The notes under the pieces are model-generated. The model was not told the origin of the DNA. It worked only from the letters and a program-made list of their open reading frames with translations, and did no database searches. Below, one piece after another: positions 17,162 to 26,105 of a stretch of DNA of 64,000 nucleotides; the stretch's first letter is position 1; each line of letters begins with the position of its first letter. This DNA comes from Agromyces sp. H17E-10 (lineage in GTDB: Bacteria > Actinomycetota > Actinomycetes > Actinomycetales > Microbacteriaceae). The stretch spans positions 310,001-374,000 of the forward strand of contig NZ_CP095042.1 of NCBI RefSeq assembly GCF_022919715.1, given 5' to 3'. The position numbers and the translations under genes are program-made.

Positions 17162-17215
17162 GTTCAGTCTCTTTCGGTGATCGAGTGGGCCCGCCAGGGC
17201 CGTTTCGAGATCCGG

Positions 17216-18238
17216 TCAGTCGATCGTCACGTAGTCGGCGCCCGAGTAGTGCCCGGTCGTCATCTTCTGCCGCTGCAGCAGCACGTCGTTGAGGAGGCTC
17301 GACGCGCCGAAGCGGAACAGGTGGGGCACGAGCCACTCCTCGCCGACGGTCTCGGCGACCGTGACGAGGTACTTGATCGCGTCCTTCGACGAGCGGATGC
17401 CGCCCGCGGGCTTCACGCCCACCCGGTGGCCGGTGAGCCGGTACCAGTCGCGCACGACCTCGAGCATGAGGAGCGTCACCGGCAGCGTGGCCGCGGGCTG
17501 CACCTTGCCGGTCGAGGTCTTGATGAAGTCGCCGCCCGCGAGGATCGCGAGCCACGAGGCCCGGCGCACGTTGTCGTAGGTCACGAGCTCGCCGGTCTCG
17601 AGGATGACCTTGAGGCTCGCGCTCGTGCCGTCGGCGCGACGACACGCCTCCTTCACGGCGGCGATCTGGTCGAACACCTCGCCGTAGCGGCCTGCGAGGA
17701 ACGCGCCGCGGTCGATCACCATGTCGATCTCGTCGGCACCCGCCGCGACCGCTTCGGCGGTGTCGGCGAGCTTGATCTCGAGCGAGGAGCGGCCCGAGGG
17801 GAACGCGGTCGCGACCGCGGCGACCGAGATGAGGCCGTCGTCTGGGTCGCCGTGCGCGGCGCCGAGGGCATCGATCGCGAACGGCACCATGTCGCCGTAG
17901 ACGCACACGGCGGCGACGCGGGGCACCGAGGGGTCGGCGGGGTCGGGGTTCATCGCCTTGGCGACGAGCGAGCGCACCTTGCCGGGGGTGTCGGCACCCT
18001 CGAGCGTCGTGAGGTCGATGAGGGCGATGATCTTGTCGAGCGCCCAGCGCTTCGAGGTGGTCTTGATCGAGCGCGTGCCGAGCCCGGCCGCGCGCTGTTC
18101 GAGGCCGACGGCGTCGACGCCCGGGATGCCGTGGAGGTAGCGGCCGAGGGTCTGGTCGTCGGGTTCGCCGCCGAGCACGGCGAGCGCACGCTCGCGCGCG
18201 GTGACGAGCGCGGTGCCGGTGTTGACCGGTGCTGACAT
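17216..18238 (-). CDS. deoC: Deoxyribose-phosphate aldolase
   Basis: A 340-residue class I aldolase cleaving 2-deoxyribose 5-phosphate to glyceraldehyde 3-phosphate and acetaldehyde. The Schiff-base lysine lies in DFIKTSTGK and the second active-site lysine in VGVKPAGGIR; EIDMVIDRG is the conserved aspartate region. About 80-90 extra N-terminal residues compared with the E. coli enzyme place it with the long actinobacterial form. It lies 103 nt downstream of the SorC regulator and upstream of two aldehyde dehydrogenases, forming a deoxynucleoside salvage operon. Confidence 0.95.
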   Translation of the reverse strand: MSAPVNTGTALVTARERALAVLGGEPDDQTLGRYLHGIPGVDAVGLEQRAAGLGTRSIKTTSKRWALDKIIALIDLTTLEGADTPGKVRSLVAKAMNPDPADPSVPRVAAVCVYGDMVPFAIDALGAAHGDPDDGLISVAAVATAFPSGRSSLEIKLADTAEAVAAGADEIDMVIDRGAFLAGRYGEVFDQIAAVKEACRRADGTSASLKVILETGELVTYDNVRRASWLAILAGGDFIKTSTGKVQPAATLPVTLLMLEVVRDWYRLTGHRVGVKPAGGIRSSKDAIKYLVTVAETVGEEWLVPHLFRFGASSLLNDVLLQRQKMTTGHYSGADYVTID

Positions 18239-18341
18239 GGGGTGACCTGGCTTTCGTTGCGAGTTGCGAGCTGGGTGCTGCGGGTTTCGAGTTTCAGGAG
18301 CGGCCTGGCCGAGGACATGGGCCGCGGGACGCACGACGACG

Positions 18342-19286
18342 TCAGCCGTCGAGGAGGTGGAGGGCGGTCGCCTCGTCGGTGACGAGCACCGAGCAGAGGC
18401 CGCTGCGCACGACCGCATCGGCGACCGCGTGCTTGGTCGGGCCGGCCACGACGGCGACCGCGAGCCGGGCCGCGCGCAACTCGTCGAGCGTGAGCCCGAC
18501 CGTGCGCGCGTCGAGCGCCGGGTCGACGATGTTGCCGTCGGAGTCGATGTAGCGGCCCACCACATCGCCGACCGCCCCCTTGGCGACGAGCAGGTCGACG
18601 TCGGTCGGCGAGAGGTAGCCGCTCTCGACGTGCACCGAGTTGTGGTCGGCCGCGCCGGCGCTGAAGAGGTACGCGTCGGCTGAGCGGGCGAGCTCGATGA
18701 CGCCGGCGACGACGCGGTCGGACTCGATCGCCTCTTTCGTCTCGAGTCGTTCGAGGATCGCAGGGCTCGGCAGCAGGGTGGCCTGGCCGCCGCCCTTCTG
18801 TGCGATCGAGACGGCCGTCGCCGCAGCGGTGCCCGCCCGGCGATTGAGGCTGACGCCGCCGTTGATCTGCACGACGTTCACGCCGGTCGCCCAGCCGTTG
18901 CGCAGGTGCTGCGAGATCTCGAAGAGCGTGCGTCCCCAGCTCACGCCGAGGGTGCGCGGCACCGGACGGAGGGCCGTGAGGTAGTCGGCGGCCGCCTGCG
19001 CGGTGCGCGCCTGCAGCTCTTCGAACGACGCGACGCCGGCCGACGACACGACGATCGCGTCGTCGAGGCCGCGCTCGTCGCGCAACCGACGCTCGATCGG
19101 CAGTCGCCGGGCGCGCGGGTGCACGATCTCGATGCGGATGAACCCGCGATGCTTCGCCTGCGCGAGGAGACGACCGACCTTCCACCGGGTGAGGTTCAGC
19201 GCCTGCCCGATCTCGTCTTGCGTCTTGTTCTCCTCGTAGTAGAGCTCGGCCGCCCTGATCGAGAGGAGTTCGTCGATCTCGTCCAT
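18342..19286 (-). CDS. SorC/DeoR-family sugar-binding transcriptional regulator
   Basis: A 314-residue SorC-type regulator: N-terminal helix-turn-helix (TQDEIGQALNLTRWKVGRLL, about residues 23-43) followed by a sugar-phosphate-binding domain (LGVSWGRTL, INGGV, LPSPAIL, GAADHNS). The ATG at 19286 is set by GGAGG just upstream, against a longer open frame. It heads the deoC operon and probably responds to deoxyribose 5-phosphate, as DeoR-type proteins do. A perfect palindrome lies 69 nt upstream, in the region shared with the divergent ROK kinase. Confidence 0.9.
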   Translation of the reverse strand: MDEIDELLSIRAAELYYEENKTQDEIGQALNLTRWKVGRLLAQAKHRGFIRIEIVHPRARRLPIERRLRDERGLDDAIVVSSAGVASFEELQARTAQAAADYLTALRPVPRTLGVSWGRTLFEISQHLRNGWATGVNVVQINGGVSLNRRAGTAAATAVSIAQKGGGQATLLPSPAILERLETKEAIESDRVVAGVIELARSADAYLFSAGAADHNSVHVESGYLSPTDVDLLVAKGAVGDVVGRYIDSDGNIVDPALDARTVGLTLDELRAARLAVAVVAGPTKHAVADAVVRSGLCSVLVTDEATALHLLDG

Positions 19287-19354
19287 GCGCCTCCGTCCGC
19301 CTCGCCTCCAGCGTAGGCAGCGCGATGCGCGTCGGCAACACTCGCGGGCATTCC

Positions 19355-19368
19355 TGCTCATATGAGCA
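19355..19368. promoter_or_regulatory. Palindromic operator, probably for the SorC regulator
   Basis: TGCTCATATGAGCA is a perfect 14-bp palindrome between divergent sorC and ROK genes, 69 nt from the sorC ATG and 24 nt upstream of the ROK -10. Its AT-rich centre stands out in this GC-rich DNA. Confidence 0.65.
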
Positions 19369-19392
19369 TTCAGGCCGCGGATGCTGCGCGCC

Positions 19393-19398
19393 TATGCT
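19393..19398 (+). promoter_or_regulatory. -10 element TATGCT, leaderless start of the ROK kinase
   Basis: TATGCT ends 6 nt before the ATG at 19405; no ribosome binding site lies between. Confidence 0.55.
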
Positions 19399-19404
19399 GG
19401 TGCA

Positions 19405-20337
19405 ATGCCCACGCCCCTCGCGCTCGCCGTCGACTTCGGCGGTACCAAGGTCGAAGCCGCCCTCGTCGACGAGCTCGGCCGACTCGTGCCCGACTCCCGC
19501 CACCGCCGCCCCACCGGGCCGACCGCCTCGGCCGACGAGCTCGACGAGGCCGTGCGCGCGGTCGCGACCGCCGCGCTGGCCGCCCTTCCGGCGGACGCTG
19601 AGCTGATCGGCGTCGGCGCGGGATCGGCCGGCCCCATCGACGTCGCGACCGGCCGCGTCTCGCCGCTCAACGTCCCCGCCTGGCGCGAGCACCCGCTGCG
19701 CGACCTCCTCGTCGAGGCCGCCCCGGGCGTTCCTGTCACCCTTCGCATCGACGGCCTCTGCATCGCCCTCGCCGAGCACTGGATCGGCGCCGGCCGGGAC
19801 GCCGAGAACCTGCTCGGCATGGTCGTCTCCACGGGCGTCGGCGGCGGCATCGTCATCGGCGGGCGCGCCGTCGCGAGCCCGACCGGCAACGGCGGACACA
19901 TCGGCCACATCGAGGTCGGCGGCTTCGACGACCGCTGCTCGTGCGGCGGTCGGGGTTGCCTCGAGGCGATCGCCTCCGGCCCCCGCACCGTGGCCTGGGC
20001 CCGCGCGCAGGGGTTCGAGGGCACCACCGGCGAAGATCTCGCCCGCGCTCACGCGGCCGGCGACGCGATCGCGATCGCCGCCGTCGAACGCTCGGGCCGC
20101 GCGATCGGCCAGGCCATCGCCTCGGCGACCAACCTGCTCGACCTCGATCTCGTCGCGATCGGCGGCGGGTTCTCGCGGGTCTCCCCCGTGCTGTTCGACC
20201 ACGCGCGCGCCGCGGTCGCCGAACGCACGGCGTTCTCGTTCGCGACCCGTGTCGAGATCGTGCCGTCGGGCCTCTCCGACGAGGGTCCGCTCATCGGCGC
20301 GGCCGCACTCGTGCACCGCCCCGATCTCGTCGTCTGA
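19405..20337 (+). CDS. ROK-family sugar kinase (glucokinase-like)
   Basis: A 310-residue cytosolic ROK kinase. The phosphate-binding loop VDFGGTK is at 9-15, and the zinc site GH-x11-CxCGxxGCxE is complete (CSCGGRGCLE). It lacks an N-terminal helix-turn-helix, so it is an enzyme rather than a NagC-type repressor. Glucose is the usual substrate, but its promoter shares the palindrome with the deoxyribose operon regulator, so another sugar such as deoxyribose or ribose is worth considering. Leaderless start. Confidence 0.85.
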   Translation: MPTPLALAVDFGGTKVEAALVDELGRLVPDSRHRRPTGPTASADELDEAVRAVATAALAALPADAELIGVGAGSAGPIDVATGRVSPLNVPAWREHPLRDLLVEAAPGVPVTLRIDGLCIALAEHWIGAGRDAENLLGMVVSTGVGGGIVIGGRAVASPTGNGGHIGHIEVGGFDDRCSCGGRGCLEAIASGPRTVAWARAQGFEGTTGEDLARAHAAGDAIAIAAVERSGRAIGQAIASATNLLDLDLVAIGGGFSRVSPVLFDHARAAVAERTAFSFATRVEIVPSGLSDEGPLIGAAALVHRPDLVV

Positions 20338-20386
20338 TCTCGGACTCGACCGGCACCTCGGGCTCCCGCGGCCCGACCCGATCCGG

Positions 20387-20800
20387 TCAGGCGCCGTCGA
20401 CCCGCGGTGTCTGCTGACCTCCGCCGACCGGGACGAACTCGGCGGCGAGGATGCGCGCGTGCGCGCGCTGGCGCACGAGCACGAGCGCTGCGAGTCCGAC
20501 GAGCACGACGAACGCGATCGTGAGCGTCGTGAACGCGAACCAGTTCGCGTCGAGCGCGAGCACGACGCCCGCCGAGACGACCGTGATGCCCGCGGCGGCG
20601 ACCTTCGAACCGGCCTTCAGCCGCAGTGCGGGGCTCAGCCGACCGCCGAGGGTGTCTCCGCGCGCGAGCAGCAGGTCGGCGAACGCGTCGATCGTCGCGA
20701 ACAACGCCCCCGAATAGGCCAGCGCGCAGCCCAGCGCGCCCCACAGGTTCGGCGACTTCGCGGGGCCGGCCGCCTCGGCGGCGAGTGTCAGGAGCTCCAT
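20387..20800 (-). CDS. Small membrane protein of unknown function
   Basis: 137 residues with three hydrophobic segments (about 20-45, 66-86 and 91-113) and a short polar tail. I do not recognise a family. The ATG at 20800 is the first that gives the hydrophobic body; a TATCAT hexamer ends 9 nt upstream, and no ribosome binding site is evident. It is 59 nt downstream of the MFS gene on the same strand and convergent with the ROK kinase. Confidence 0.7.
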   Translation of the reverse strand: MELLTLAAEAAGPAKSPNLWGALGCALAYSGALFATIDAFADLLLARGDTLGGRLSPALRLKAGSKVAAAGITVVSAGVVLALDANWFAFTTLTIAFVVLVGLAALVLVRQRAHARILAAEFVPVGGGQQTPRVDGA

Positions 20801-20859
20801 GGCATCCGGATGATAGCGGCGCAGGTCCGGCCTCGGGAGTCCCCCGTCCGCGGGGTACG

Positions 20860-22068
20860 TCAGGCGGTGTGATCCTCGACGTAGCGCGGCCGGGCCGCGA
20901 CGACGCCCGCGATCGCACCCGGCACGATCGACGCCAGCAGGATCAGGATCGGCACCGTCCAACCGCCCGTCGCGGCGTGCACGAAGCCGACGACGAGTGG
21001 ACCGGCCGCGGCGACGAGGTACCCGACGGACTGCACGAAGCCCGAGAGCGCGACCGCCCCGGCATGCGTGCGCGAGCGCAGGTTGATGAGCACGAGCGCG
21101 AGCGGGAACATGAGCGGGCCGATGCCGGCGAGCGCCACCCAGAGCCAGGTCGCCGTCTCCGGCACGAACAGCAGCCCGAGGTAGCCGAGCACGAACGCCG
21201 TCATCGAGACCGCGACGAGCAGTCGCACCCGGCCGTACCGGGCGGCGACGATCGGCACGAGGATTCCCGCCGGCAGTCCCATCGCCGCGTACAGCGAGAG
21301 CAGGGCGCCGGCCTGGGCGGGCGAGACCCCGGCGATGTCGACGAGCACCCGCGGCAGCCAGGCGAAGGCCGAATAGGCGTTGAACGAGCTCACGATGAAG
21401 ATCACGGCGAGCGACCAGGCGACCGAGGAGCGCAGCATCCGCCTGACGCCGCCCGACGCCGGCTCCTCGGGCAGTTCGACGCCGGCGCCGCGCTTCGGGT
21501 GCACGAGCAGCGCGATCCACGGGATCACCGAGACGACCGCCACGAACGCCCACGCGCCGATCGAGACGCGCCAGCCTGCGGCATCCGCGACCGGGACCGC
21601 GACGAGCGGCGGGATGAACGTGCTGATCGACATCGCCGTCACGTAGATCGTCGTCACGAGGCCGATCCGGTCGGGGAAGTACCGCTTCACGAGCGGTGGC
21701 AGCAGCACGTTGCCGATGCCGGTCGTCGCGAAGATCACGACCCCCGCCGCGACGAGGGCGAGTGCCGAGTCGGCGAGGCCCCGCCAAGCGAGCCCCGCCG
21801 TGAGCGCGAGCAGCGCGCCGACGAGGAGCGGCTCGAGGCCGAACCGCTTCGCGAGCGGCGGCGTCGCGATGCCGAACGCGGCGAAGCACAACGGCGGCAG
21901 CATGCCGACGAGACCGACGACCGCGGGGTCGAGCGCGATGTCGTGCTCGACGCGCGAGATGATCGGCGACAGCGAGGCGACGCCAGTGCGCAGGTTGAAC
22001 GCGACGAGCGCGATGCCGACGAGCGCGAGCGCCCGACCGGCCCACAGCGGCCGCGTGCCGCTCGTCAC
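20860..22068 (-). CDS. MFS transporter, CynX/NimT-like
   Basis: A 402-residue major facilitator permease with 12 predicted membrane helices. The start LALVGIALVAFNLRTGVASL and the loop PPLAKRFG fit the CynX/NimT group (cyanate or 2-nitroimidazole transporters), but substrate cannot be deduced. The GTG start overlaps the ribF stop by 4 nt (GTGA), so it is translated from the ribF message. Neighbouring genes give no metabolic hint. Confidence 0.85.
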   Translation of the reverse strand: MTSGTRPLWAGRALALVGIALVAFNLRTGVASLSPIISRVEHDIALDPAVVGLVGMLPPLCFAAFGIATPPLAKRFGLEPLLVGALLALTAGLAWRGLADSALALVAAGVVIFATTGIGNVLLPPLVKRYFPDRIGLVTTIYVTAMSISTFIPPLVAVPVADAAGWRVSIGAWAFVAVVSVIPWIALLVHPKRGAGVELPEEPASGGVRRMLRSSVAWSLAVIFIVSSFNAYSAFAWLPRVLVDIAGVSPAQAGALLSLYAAMGLPAGILVPIVAARYGRVRLLVAVSMTAFVLGYLGLLFVPETATWLWVALAGIGPLMFPLALVLINLRSRTHAGAVALSGFVQSVGYLVAAAGPLVVGFVHAATGGWTVPILILLASIVPGAIAGVVAARPRYVEDHTA

Positions 22069-22997
22069 AGGCCGAGGATGACGCGGGTGCGCTCGACGTC
22101 GTCGCGGATGGTGTCGATGAGGGCGGGAATCGTCGTGAACGCGACCATGCCGCGGATGCGATCGACGAACTCGACGTCGACGACGTGGTCGTACAGGTCG
22201 AGCTCGCGATCGAGCACGTAGGCCTCGACCTGCTTCTTGGGCACGCCCTCGAAGGTCGGGTTGTCGCCGACCGAGATCGCCGCGGGGTACCGGGTGCCGG
22301 CGTCGGTCAACCAGCCCGCATACACGCCGTCCGAGGGGATCAGCCCCTCGGACTCGGGCGAGAGGTTCGCCGTCGGGAACCCGAGCTCGCGCCCACGGGC
22401 CGCACCGTGCACGACGAGGCCCGACACGGTCGGCGTGTGCCCGAGCAGTTCGGTCGCGTGCCGTACGTCGCCGTCGGCGAGGAGTTCGCGCACCCAGCTC
22501 GAGGAGACACGTCGCTCCCCCTCGGGGGCGACGTCGTCGACGACCTCGACCGTGAAGCCGAACGTGGCGCCGAGGTCGGCGAGGAGTGCGACGTCGCCCG
22601 CACCGCGTGCGCCGTACCGGAAGTCACGGCCGACGAGCACAGCCTTCGCGTGCAGCGTGTCGACGAGCACCCGCTCGACGAACTCGGTCGCGGGAACCGA
22701 CGCGAGGGCGCGGTCGAACGGCAGCAGCACGGTGGCGTCGATGCCCGTCGTCGCGAGCAGCTCGAGCTTCTGCCGATTGCTGACGAGCGATTCGGGGCAC
22801 TTGTCGGGCGCGAGCAGTGCGAGCGGGTTGCGGTCGAACGTGACCACCGTGGTCGTGAGGCCGTCGGACTCGGCGAGGCCGCGCAGGCGGGAGATGATCT
22901 CGCGATGACCGCGGTGCACGCCGTCGAACTTGCCGATCGTGACGGCCGACGGCCCGTAGCCGTTCGGCACCGCCTCGAGTCCCTTGTACGTCTTCAC
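22065..22997 (-). CDS. ribF: Bifunctional riboflavin kinase/FAD synthetase
   Basis: A 310-residue enzyme converting riboflavin to FMN and then FAD. The N-terminal adenylyltransferase half has GKFDGVHRGHR and SSSWVRELL; the C-terminal riboflavin kinase half has GRELGFPTANL and YAGW. The GTG start overlaps the stop of the upstream membrane protein by 4 nt, and its own stop overlaps the MFS start, so it is mid-operon. No FMN riboswitch can precede it in this arrangement. Confidence 0.95.
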   Translation of the reverse strand: MKTYKGLEAVPNGYGPSAVTIGKFDGVHRGHREIISRLRGLAESDGLTTTVVTFDRNPLALLAPDKCPESLVSNRQKLELLATTGIDATVLLPFDRALASVPATEFVERVLVDTLHAKAVLVGRDFRYGARGAGDVALLADLGATFGFTVEVVDDVAPEGERRVSSSWVRELLADGDVRHATELLGHTPTVSGLVVHGAARGRELGFPTANLSPESEGLIPSDGVYAGWLTDAGTRYPAAISVGDNPTFEGVPKKQVEAYVLDRELDLYDHVVDVEFVDRIRGMVAFTTIPALIDTIRDDVERTRVILGL

Positions 22998-23503
22998 TCG
23001 GCGCCCGCCTCGCGCGCCACCCCGGCACCATCGGCCGCGTCGGCGCCATCGGCGTCGCCCGCGTCACCGGCCGGGCGATGCTTCGCCAGCCACCACATGC
23101 CGAGCACGGGCAGCACGAGCGGGATGAACAGGTACCCCCGGCCGAACCACGACCACACGGTGTCGTGCGGGAAGAGCGCCGGGTCGATGACGCTGAGGGT
23201 GCCGATGACGAGCACGCCCGTGAGCTCGAAGACGAGCGTCACCCAGGCGACGCGGTACCAAGCACGACCGGGTCGCACGAGCGCGATCGTGGCGACGACG
23301 TACACCGCGGCGGCAAGGGCCGACAGCGCATAGGCGAGCGGCGCCTCGTCGAACTTCGAGACGATCTGCACGAACGACCGGCCGAGCGCGGCCAGCGCGA
23401 GCACGCCGTACACCGCGACGAGCACACGCCCGATGCCGCTCATGCGGGCCGGTCGGGCACCGGCTTCTCGGGTCGATGCGGGGGCGCTCTGCAGTCGTTC
23501 CAT
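22994..23503 (-). CDS. Four-helix membrane protein upstream of ribF
   Basis: 169 residues with four hydrophobic segments (about 24-46, 56-75, 84-106 and 120-142) and an Ala/Asp/Gly-rich cytoplasmic tail. No family recognised. The ATG at 23503 begins 20 residues before an alternative Met (MSGIGRVLVAVYG), which could be the true start. Its last codons overlap the ribF start by 4 nt, indicating translational coupling. Confidence 0.7.
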   Translation of the reverse strand: MERLQSAPASTREAGARPARMSGIGRVLVAVYGVLALAALGRSFVQIVSKFDEAPLAYALSALAAAVYVVATIALVRPGRAWYRVAWVTLVFELTGVLVIGTLSVIDPALFPHDTVWSWFGRGYLFIPLVLPVLGMWWLAKHRPAGDAGDADGADAADGAGVAREAGAE

Positions 23504-23549
23504 GACGTTCGATTCTCTCAGACGCTTCGGGCGGCGGGCGTACCGGCGC

Positions 23550-23918
23550 TCAGGCGCCCTGCACGGTCCAGATCTGGTACATGCGGTACACCATGACCGC
23601 GACCGCGAGGGCGGCGACGCCGAGTACGACGGTCGACCAGCGGTTGGGTTCGAGCAGCGCCCAGAAGGCGGCGGCGGGCGGCACGAGTGCGGCGGCGACG
23701 AGGTACACCCAGAACTCGAGCCCGCTCCCGGTGGGGACGTTGCCGACGGCGGGCGCGACGATCGCGACCACGACCTGCACGATCAGCAGCACCTCGACGA
23801 CGACCACCGAGCCGAGCGTCAGGTCGCTGGGCTTCCGTCCGGCGAGCCCGAGCACGAGGCAGAGCAGTCCGGCTGCGACCGCGACGGCCAGCTGCACCCA
23901 GGTGAACCACTCGATCAT
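23550..23918 (-). CDS. Small four-helix membrane protein coupled to truB
   Basis: 122 residues, almost entirely hydrophobic, with four predicted membrane helices. Family not recognised. The ATG overlaps the truB stop by 4 nt (ATGA), so its translation depends on truB. 46 nt separate it from the next membrane protein and ribF, making one likely transcript truB to the MFS gene. Confidence 0.75.
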   Translation of the reverse strand: MIEWFTWVQLAVAVAAGLLCLVLGLAGRKPSDLTLGSVVVVEVLLIVQVVVAIVAPAVGNVPTGSGLEFWVYLVAAALVPPAAAFWALLEPNRWSTVVLGVAALAVAVMVYRMYQIWTVQGA

Positions 23919-24901
23919 GCTCGCTCCTCCTGCGGGAATCCGGTGACGACCTTCCACTGCGAGCCCTTGCGCTCGACGATCGCGACGAGCCGGTCGCCCG
24001 GGGCGATCGCGGCGACCGCGTCGGCGCCGGGGCGGTCGCGGGCTGCGGCATCCGCATCGTCGCCGGCTTCGGCGGGCGTGGATGCCACGGGGCGTGCGTC
24101 GCCCGCCGCGATGCGCTTGCCATGGCCGAGATCGACGGCCTCGGCCTCGGTGACCTCGATGACGGGCAGCGTGCGACGGGCGGCGTCGGCCGGCGCGATC
24201 AGCCGCGCACCGACGTCGAAGCCGTCGAGCTCACCCGCCTCGTCGACGCCGAACCGGCCGATGCGGCTGCGGCGGAGCGCGGTCAGGTGGGCGGCGGTGC
24301 CGAGCGACGCGCCGAGGTCGCGCGCGAGCGCCCGCACGTAGGTGCCCGACGAGCACTCGACGCGGACGTCGAGGTCGAGGCATCCCTCGTCGCCCGGCCG
24401 TATCGCGAGCAGTTCGTAAGCAGAGACGGTGACCCGGCGCGGCGTGATCTCGACGGTCTCGCCGTCGCGAACGCGCTGGTAGGCCCGTTTGCCGTCGATC
24501 TTGACCGCGCTCACCGAGCTCGGCACCTGGTCGATCTCGCCCGTGAACGCACGCATGGCCTCGCGCAGCACCGCGTCGTCGCCCGAAGCCGCCGCGCCGG
24601 CGAGCGCAGCGACGGCGTCGTCGCCCTCTGACGACCGCGGCACCGGCTCCCCCTCGGCGTCGTCGGTCGTGGTGCCGAAGCCGAGCCGTACGGTCGCGAA
24701 GTACTCCTTGTCGAGGCCGACGAGGTAGTGCAGCAGGCGGGTGGCGCTCTCGACGCCGAGCACGAGCAGGCCCGTGGCCATCGGATCGAGGGTGCCCGCG
24801 TGCCCGATCTTGCGGGTGCCGGCGAGGCGGCGCATGCGCGCGACGACATCGTGGCTCGTGATTCCCTGCGGCTTGTCGACGAGGAGGATGCCGCTGTTCA
24901 C
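23915..24901 (-). CDS. truB: tRNA pseudouridine(55) synthase
   Basis: A 328-residue enzyme isomerising U55 in the T-loop of tRNAs. The catalytic aspartate is D39 in GHAGTLDPMATG; VDKPQGITSHD is the usual N-terminus, and RVECSSGTYVRALARDLG the conserved RNA-binding region. An Ala/Asp-rich insert (about 275-300) precedes a short C-terminal domain. The GTG start follows TAGCCT by 7 nt, so the message is leaderless and starts a five-gene run to the MFS gene. In many actinobacteria it directly follows rbfA; here 6.5 kb intervenes. Confidence 0.95.
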   Translation of the reverse strand: MNSGILLVDKPQGITSHDVVARMRRLAGTRKIGHAGTLDPMATGLLVLGVESATRLLHYLVGLDKEYFATVRLGFGTTTDDAEGEPVPRSSEGDDAVAALAGAAASGDDAVLREAMRAFTGEIDQVPSSVSAVKIDGKRAYQRVRDGETVEITPRRVTVSAYELLAIRPGDEGCLDLDVRVECSSGTYVRALARDLGASLGTAAHLTALRRSRIGRFGVDEAGELDGFDVGARLIAPADAARRTLPVIEVTEAEAVDLGHGKRIAAGDARPVASTPAEAGDDADAAARDRPGADAVAAIAPGDRLVAIVERKGSQWKVVTGFPQEERA

Positions 24902-24908
24902 GCCGTAC

Positions 24909-24914
24909 AGGCTA
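24909..24914 (-). promoter_or_regulatory. -10 element TAGCCT, leaderless start of truB
   Basis: On the minus strand TAGCCT ends 7 nt before the truB GTG. The opposite-strand promoter for panE is only 15 nt away, so the two start sites lie back to back. Confidence 0.5.
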
Positions 24915-24929
24915 ACAGTCGCGCGGCCC

Positions 24930-24935
24930 TACGCT
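24930..24935 (+). promoter_or_regulatory. -10 element TACGCT, leaderless start of the PanE-like gene
   Basis: TACGCT ends 7 nt before the GTG at 24943; no ribosome binding site. Confidence 0.5.
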
Positions 24936-24942
24936 GGATGCC

Positions 24943-25941
24943 GTGAGGATCGGCATCATCGGCGCAGGCGCGCTCGGCGGCACGTTCGCGGCACTGCTCA
25001 CGCGGGCGGGGCACGAGGTCGAGGTGACGGCCCGCGGCGGAGGCCTCGCGGCGATCCGCGAGCACGGGATCCGGCTGAGCGGCGGGTACGGCGAAGCGCA
25101 CGCGCACGTCGCCGCCGGCGAAACGCTCGCGGTGCGACCCGACCTCGTGCTCGTGTGCACGAAGGCGCAGGATGCGGCGGCCGCGATCGACGCGAACGCC
25201 CCGCTCGTCGACGGCGTGCCGGTGGTCGTCGTGCAGAACGGCCTCGACGGCGTCGCGACGGCGGAGCGGTTGCTGCCCGGATCGCGCTGCGTCGGCCTGC
25301 TCTCGATCATCGCCGCGAACTACACCGAACCGGGCGTGGTCCGGGTCACGACGCCCGCGACGAGCTATCTCGGTCGCGGCGACGGCGAACCCGATGCCGA
25401 GTCGGTGCGCATCGCCCGCATCCTGTCCGACGCCGTGCCGGTCGTGGCGATCCCGGGCTTCCGCGGTGCGCAGTGGACGAAGCTCGTCGTGAACATGGTC
25501 AACGCCGTGCCCGCGATCGTGGGGCGCAGCGTGCAGGACGTGATCGACGACCGTCGGCTCCGCCGCGTCGTCGCCGCGTCGATGCGCGAGACGGTGCGCG
25601 TCGGCATCGCCCGCGGGGTGCGGTTCGGCTCGCTGCAGGGACTCGGCGACCGTCGCCTGCGACTCTTCGCCCGGCTGCCGCTCGCGATCGGGCAGGTGCT
25701 CCCCTGGCTCATGCGCGTGCGGATGGGGAACGTGCCGAACCTCGGTTCGACCCAGCAGAGCGTGCGACGCGGCCAGCCGACCGAGATCGACTTCCTCAAC
25801 GGCGCGGTCGTGCGCGAAGCGGCCGCGGCGGGACTCGACGCACCGGTCAGCCGGGCGATCACCGCGCTCGTGCACGAGGTGGAGGCGGCTGGCGGCACCC
25901 CGCTGTCCGACGAGCGCGTGCTCGCGGCCGTGCCGGCCTGA
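24943..25941 (+). CDS. 2-dehydropantoate 2-reductase family protein (PanE/ApbA)
   Basis: A 332-residue NADPH-dependent ketopantoate reductase-type enzyme. The Rossmann motif GAGALGG is at 7-13, VCTKAQD and VVQNGLDG follow in the N-terminal domain, and the C-terminal helical domain has FRGAQWTKLVVNMVNA with the catalytic-lysine region. It would make pantoate for CoA synthesis, but many paralogues act on other 2-keto acids and no pan genes are adjacent. Divergent from truB with only 41 nt between start codons. Confidence 0.8.
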   Translation: MRIGIIGAGALGGTFAALLTRAGHEVEVTARGGGLAAIREHGIRLSGGYGEAHAHVAAGETLAVRPDLVLVCTKAQDAAAAIDANAPLVDGVPVVVVQNGLDGVATAERLLPGSRCVGLLSIIAANYTEPGVVRVTTPATSYLGRGDGEPDAESVRIARILSDAVPVVAIPGFRGAQWTKLVVNMVNAVPAIVGRSVQDVIDDRRLRRVVAASMRETVRVGIARGVRFGSLQGLGDRRLRLFARLPLAIGQVLPWLMRVRMGNVPNLGSTQQSVRRGQPTEIDFLNGAVVREAAAAGLDAPVSRAITALVHEVEAAGGTPLSDERVLAAVPA

Positions 25942-26041
25942 CACCGCAGCACCCGTCCGTCCCGCTGGTCCTACTCAGGCGCCGGGTCGATCGGGATGCA
26001 GCGGCGAGTGCCGCCCGGGGTGCCCGCCGTCTGCGAACGCG

Positions 26042-26075
26042 ACGAAGGGGGCCCGGCGAACCGGACCCCCTTCGT
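26042..26075. terminator. Bidirectional terminator hairpin
   Basis: A 15-bp stem (26042-26056/26061-26075, ACGAAGGGGGCCCGG with one mismatch) and a CGAA loop, between the convergent PanE-like and surface-protein genes. Confidence 0.8.
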
Positions 26076-26105
26076 TCAGTGCGCTGCGTCAGCGCCGCGA
26101 CGGCC

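Noticed and set aside
22990..23050. FMN riboswitch expected upstream of ribF.
   Set aside because: ribF overlaps the upstream gene by 4 nt, and no RFN-type conserved sequence is present.
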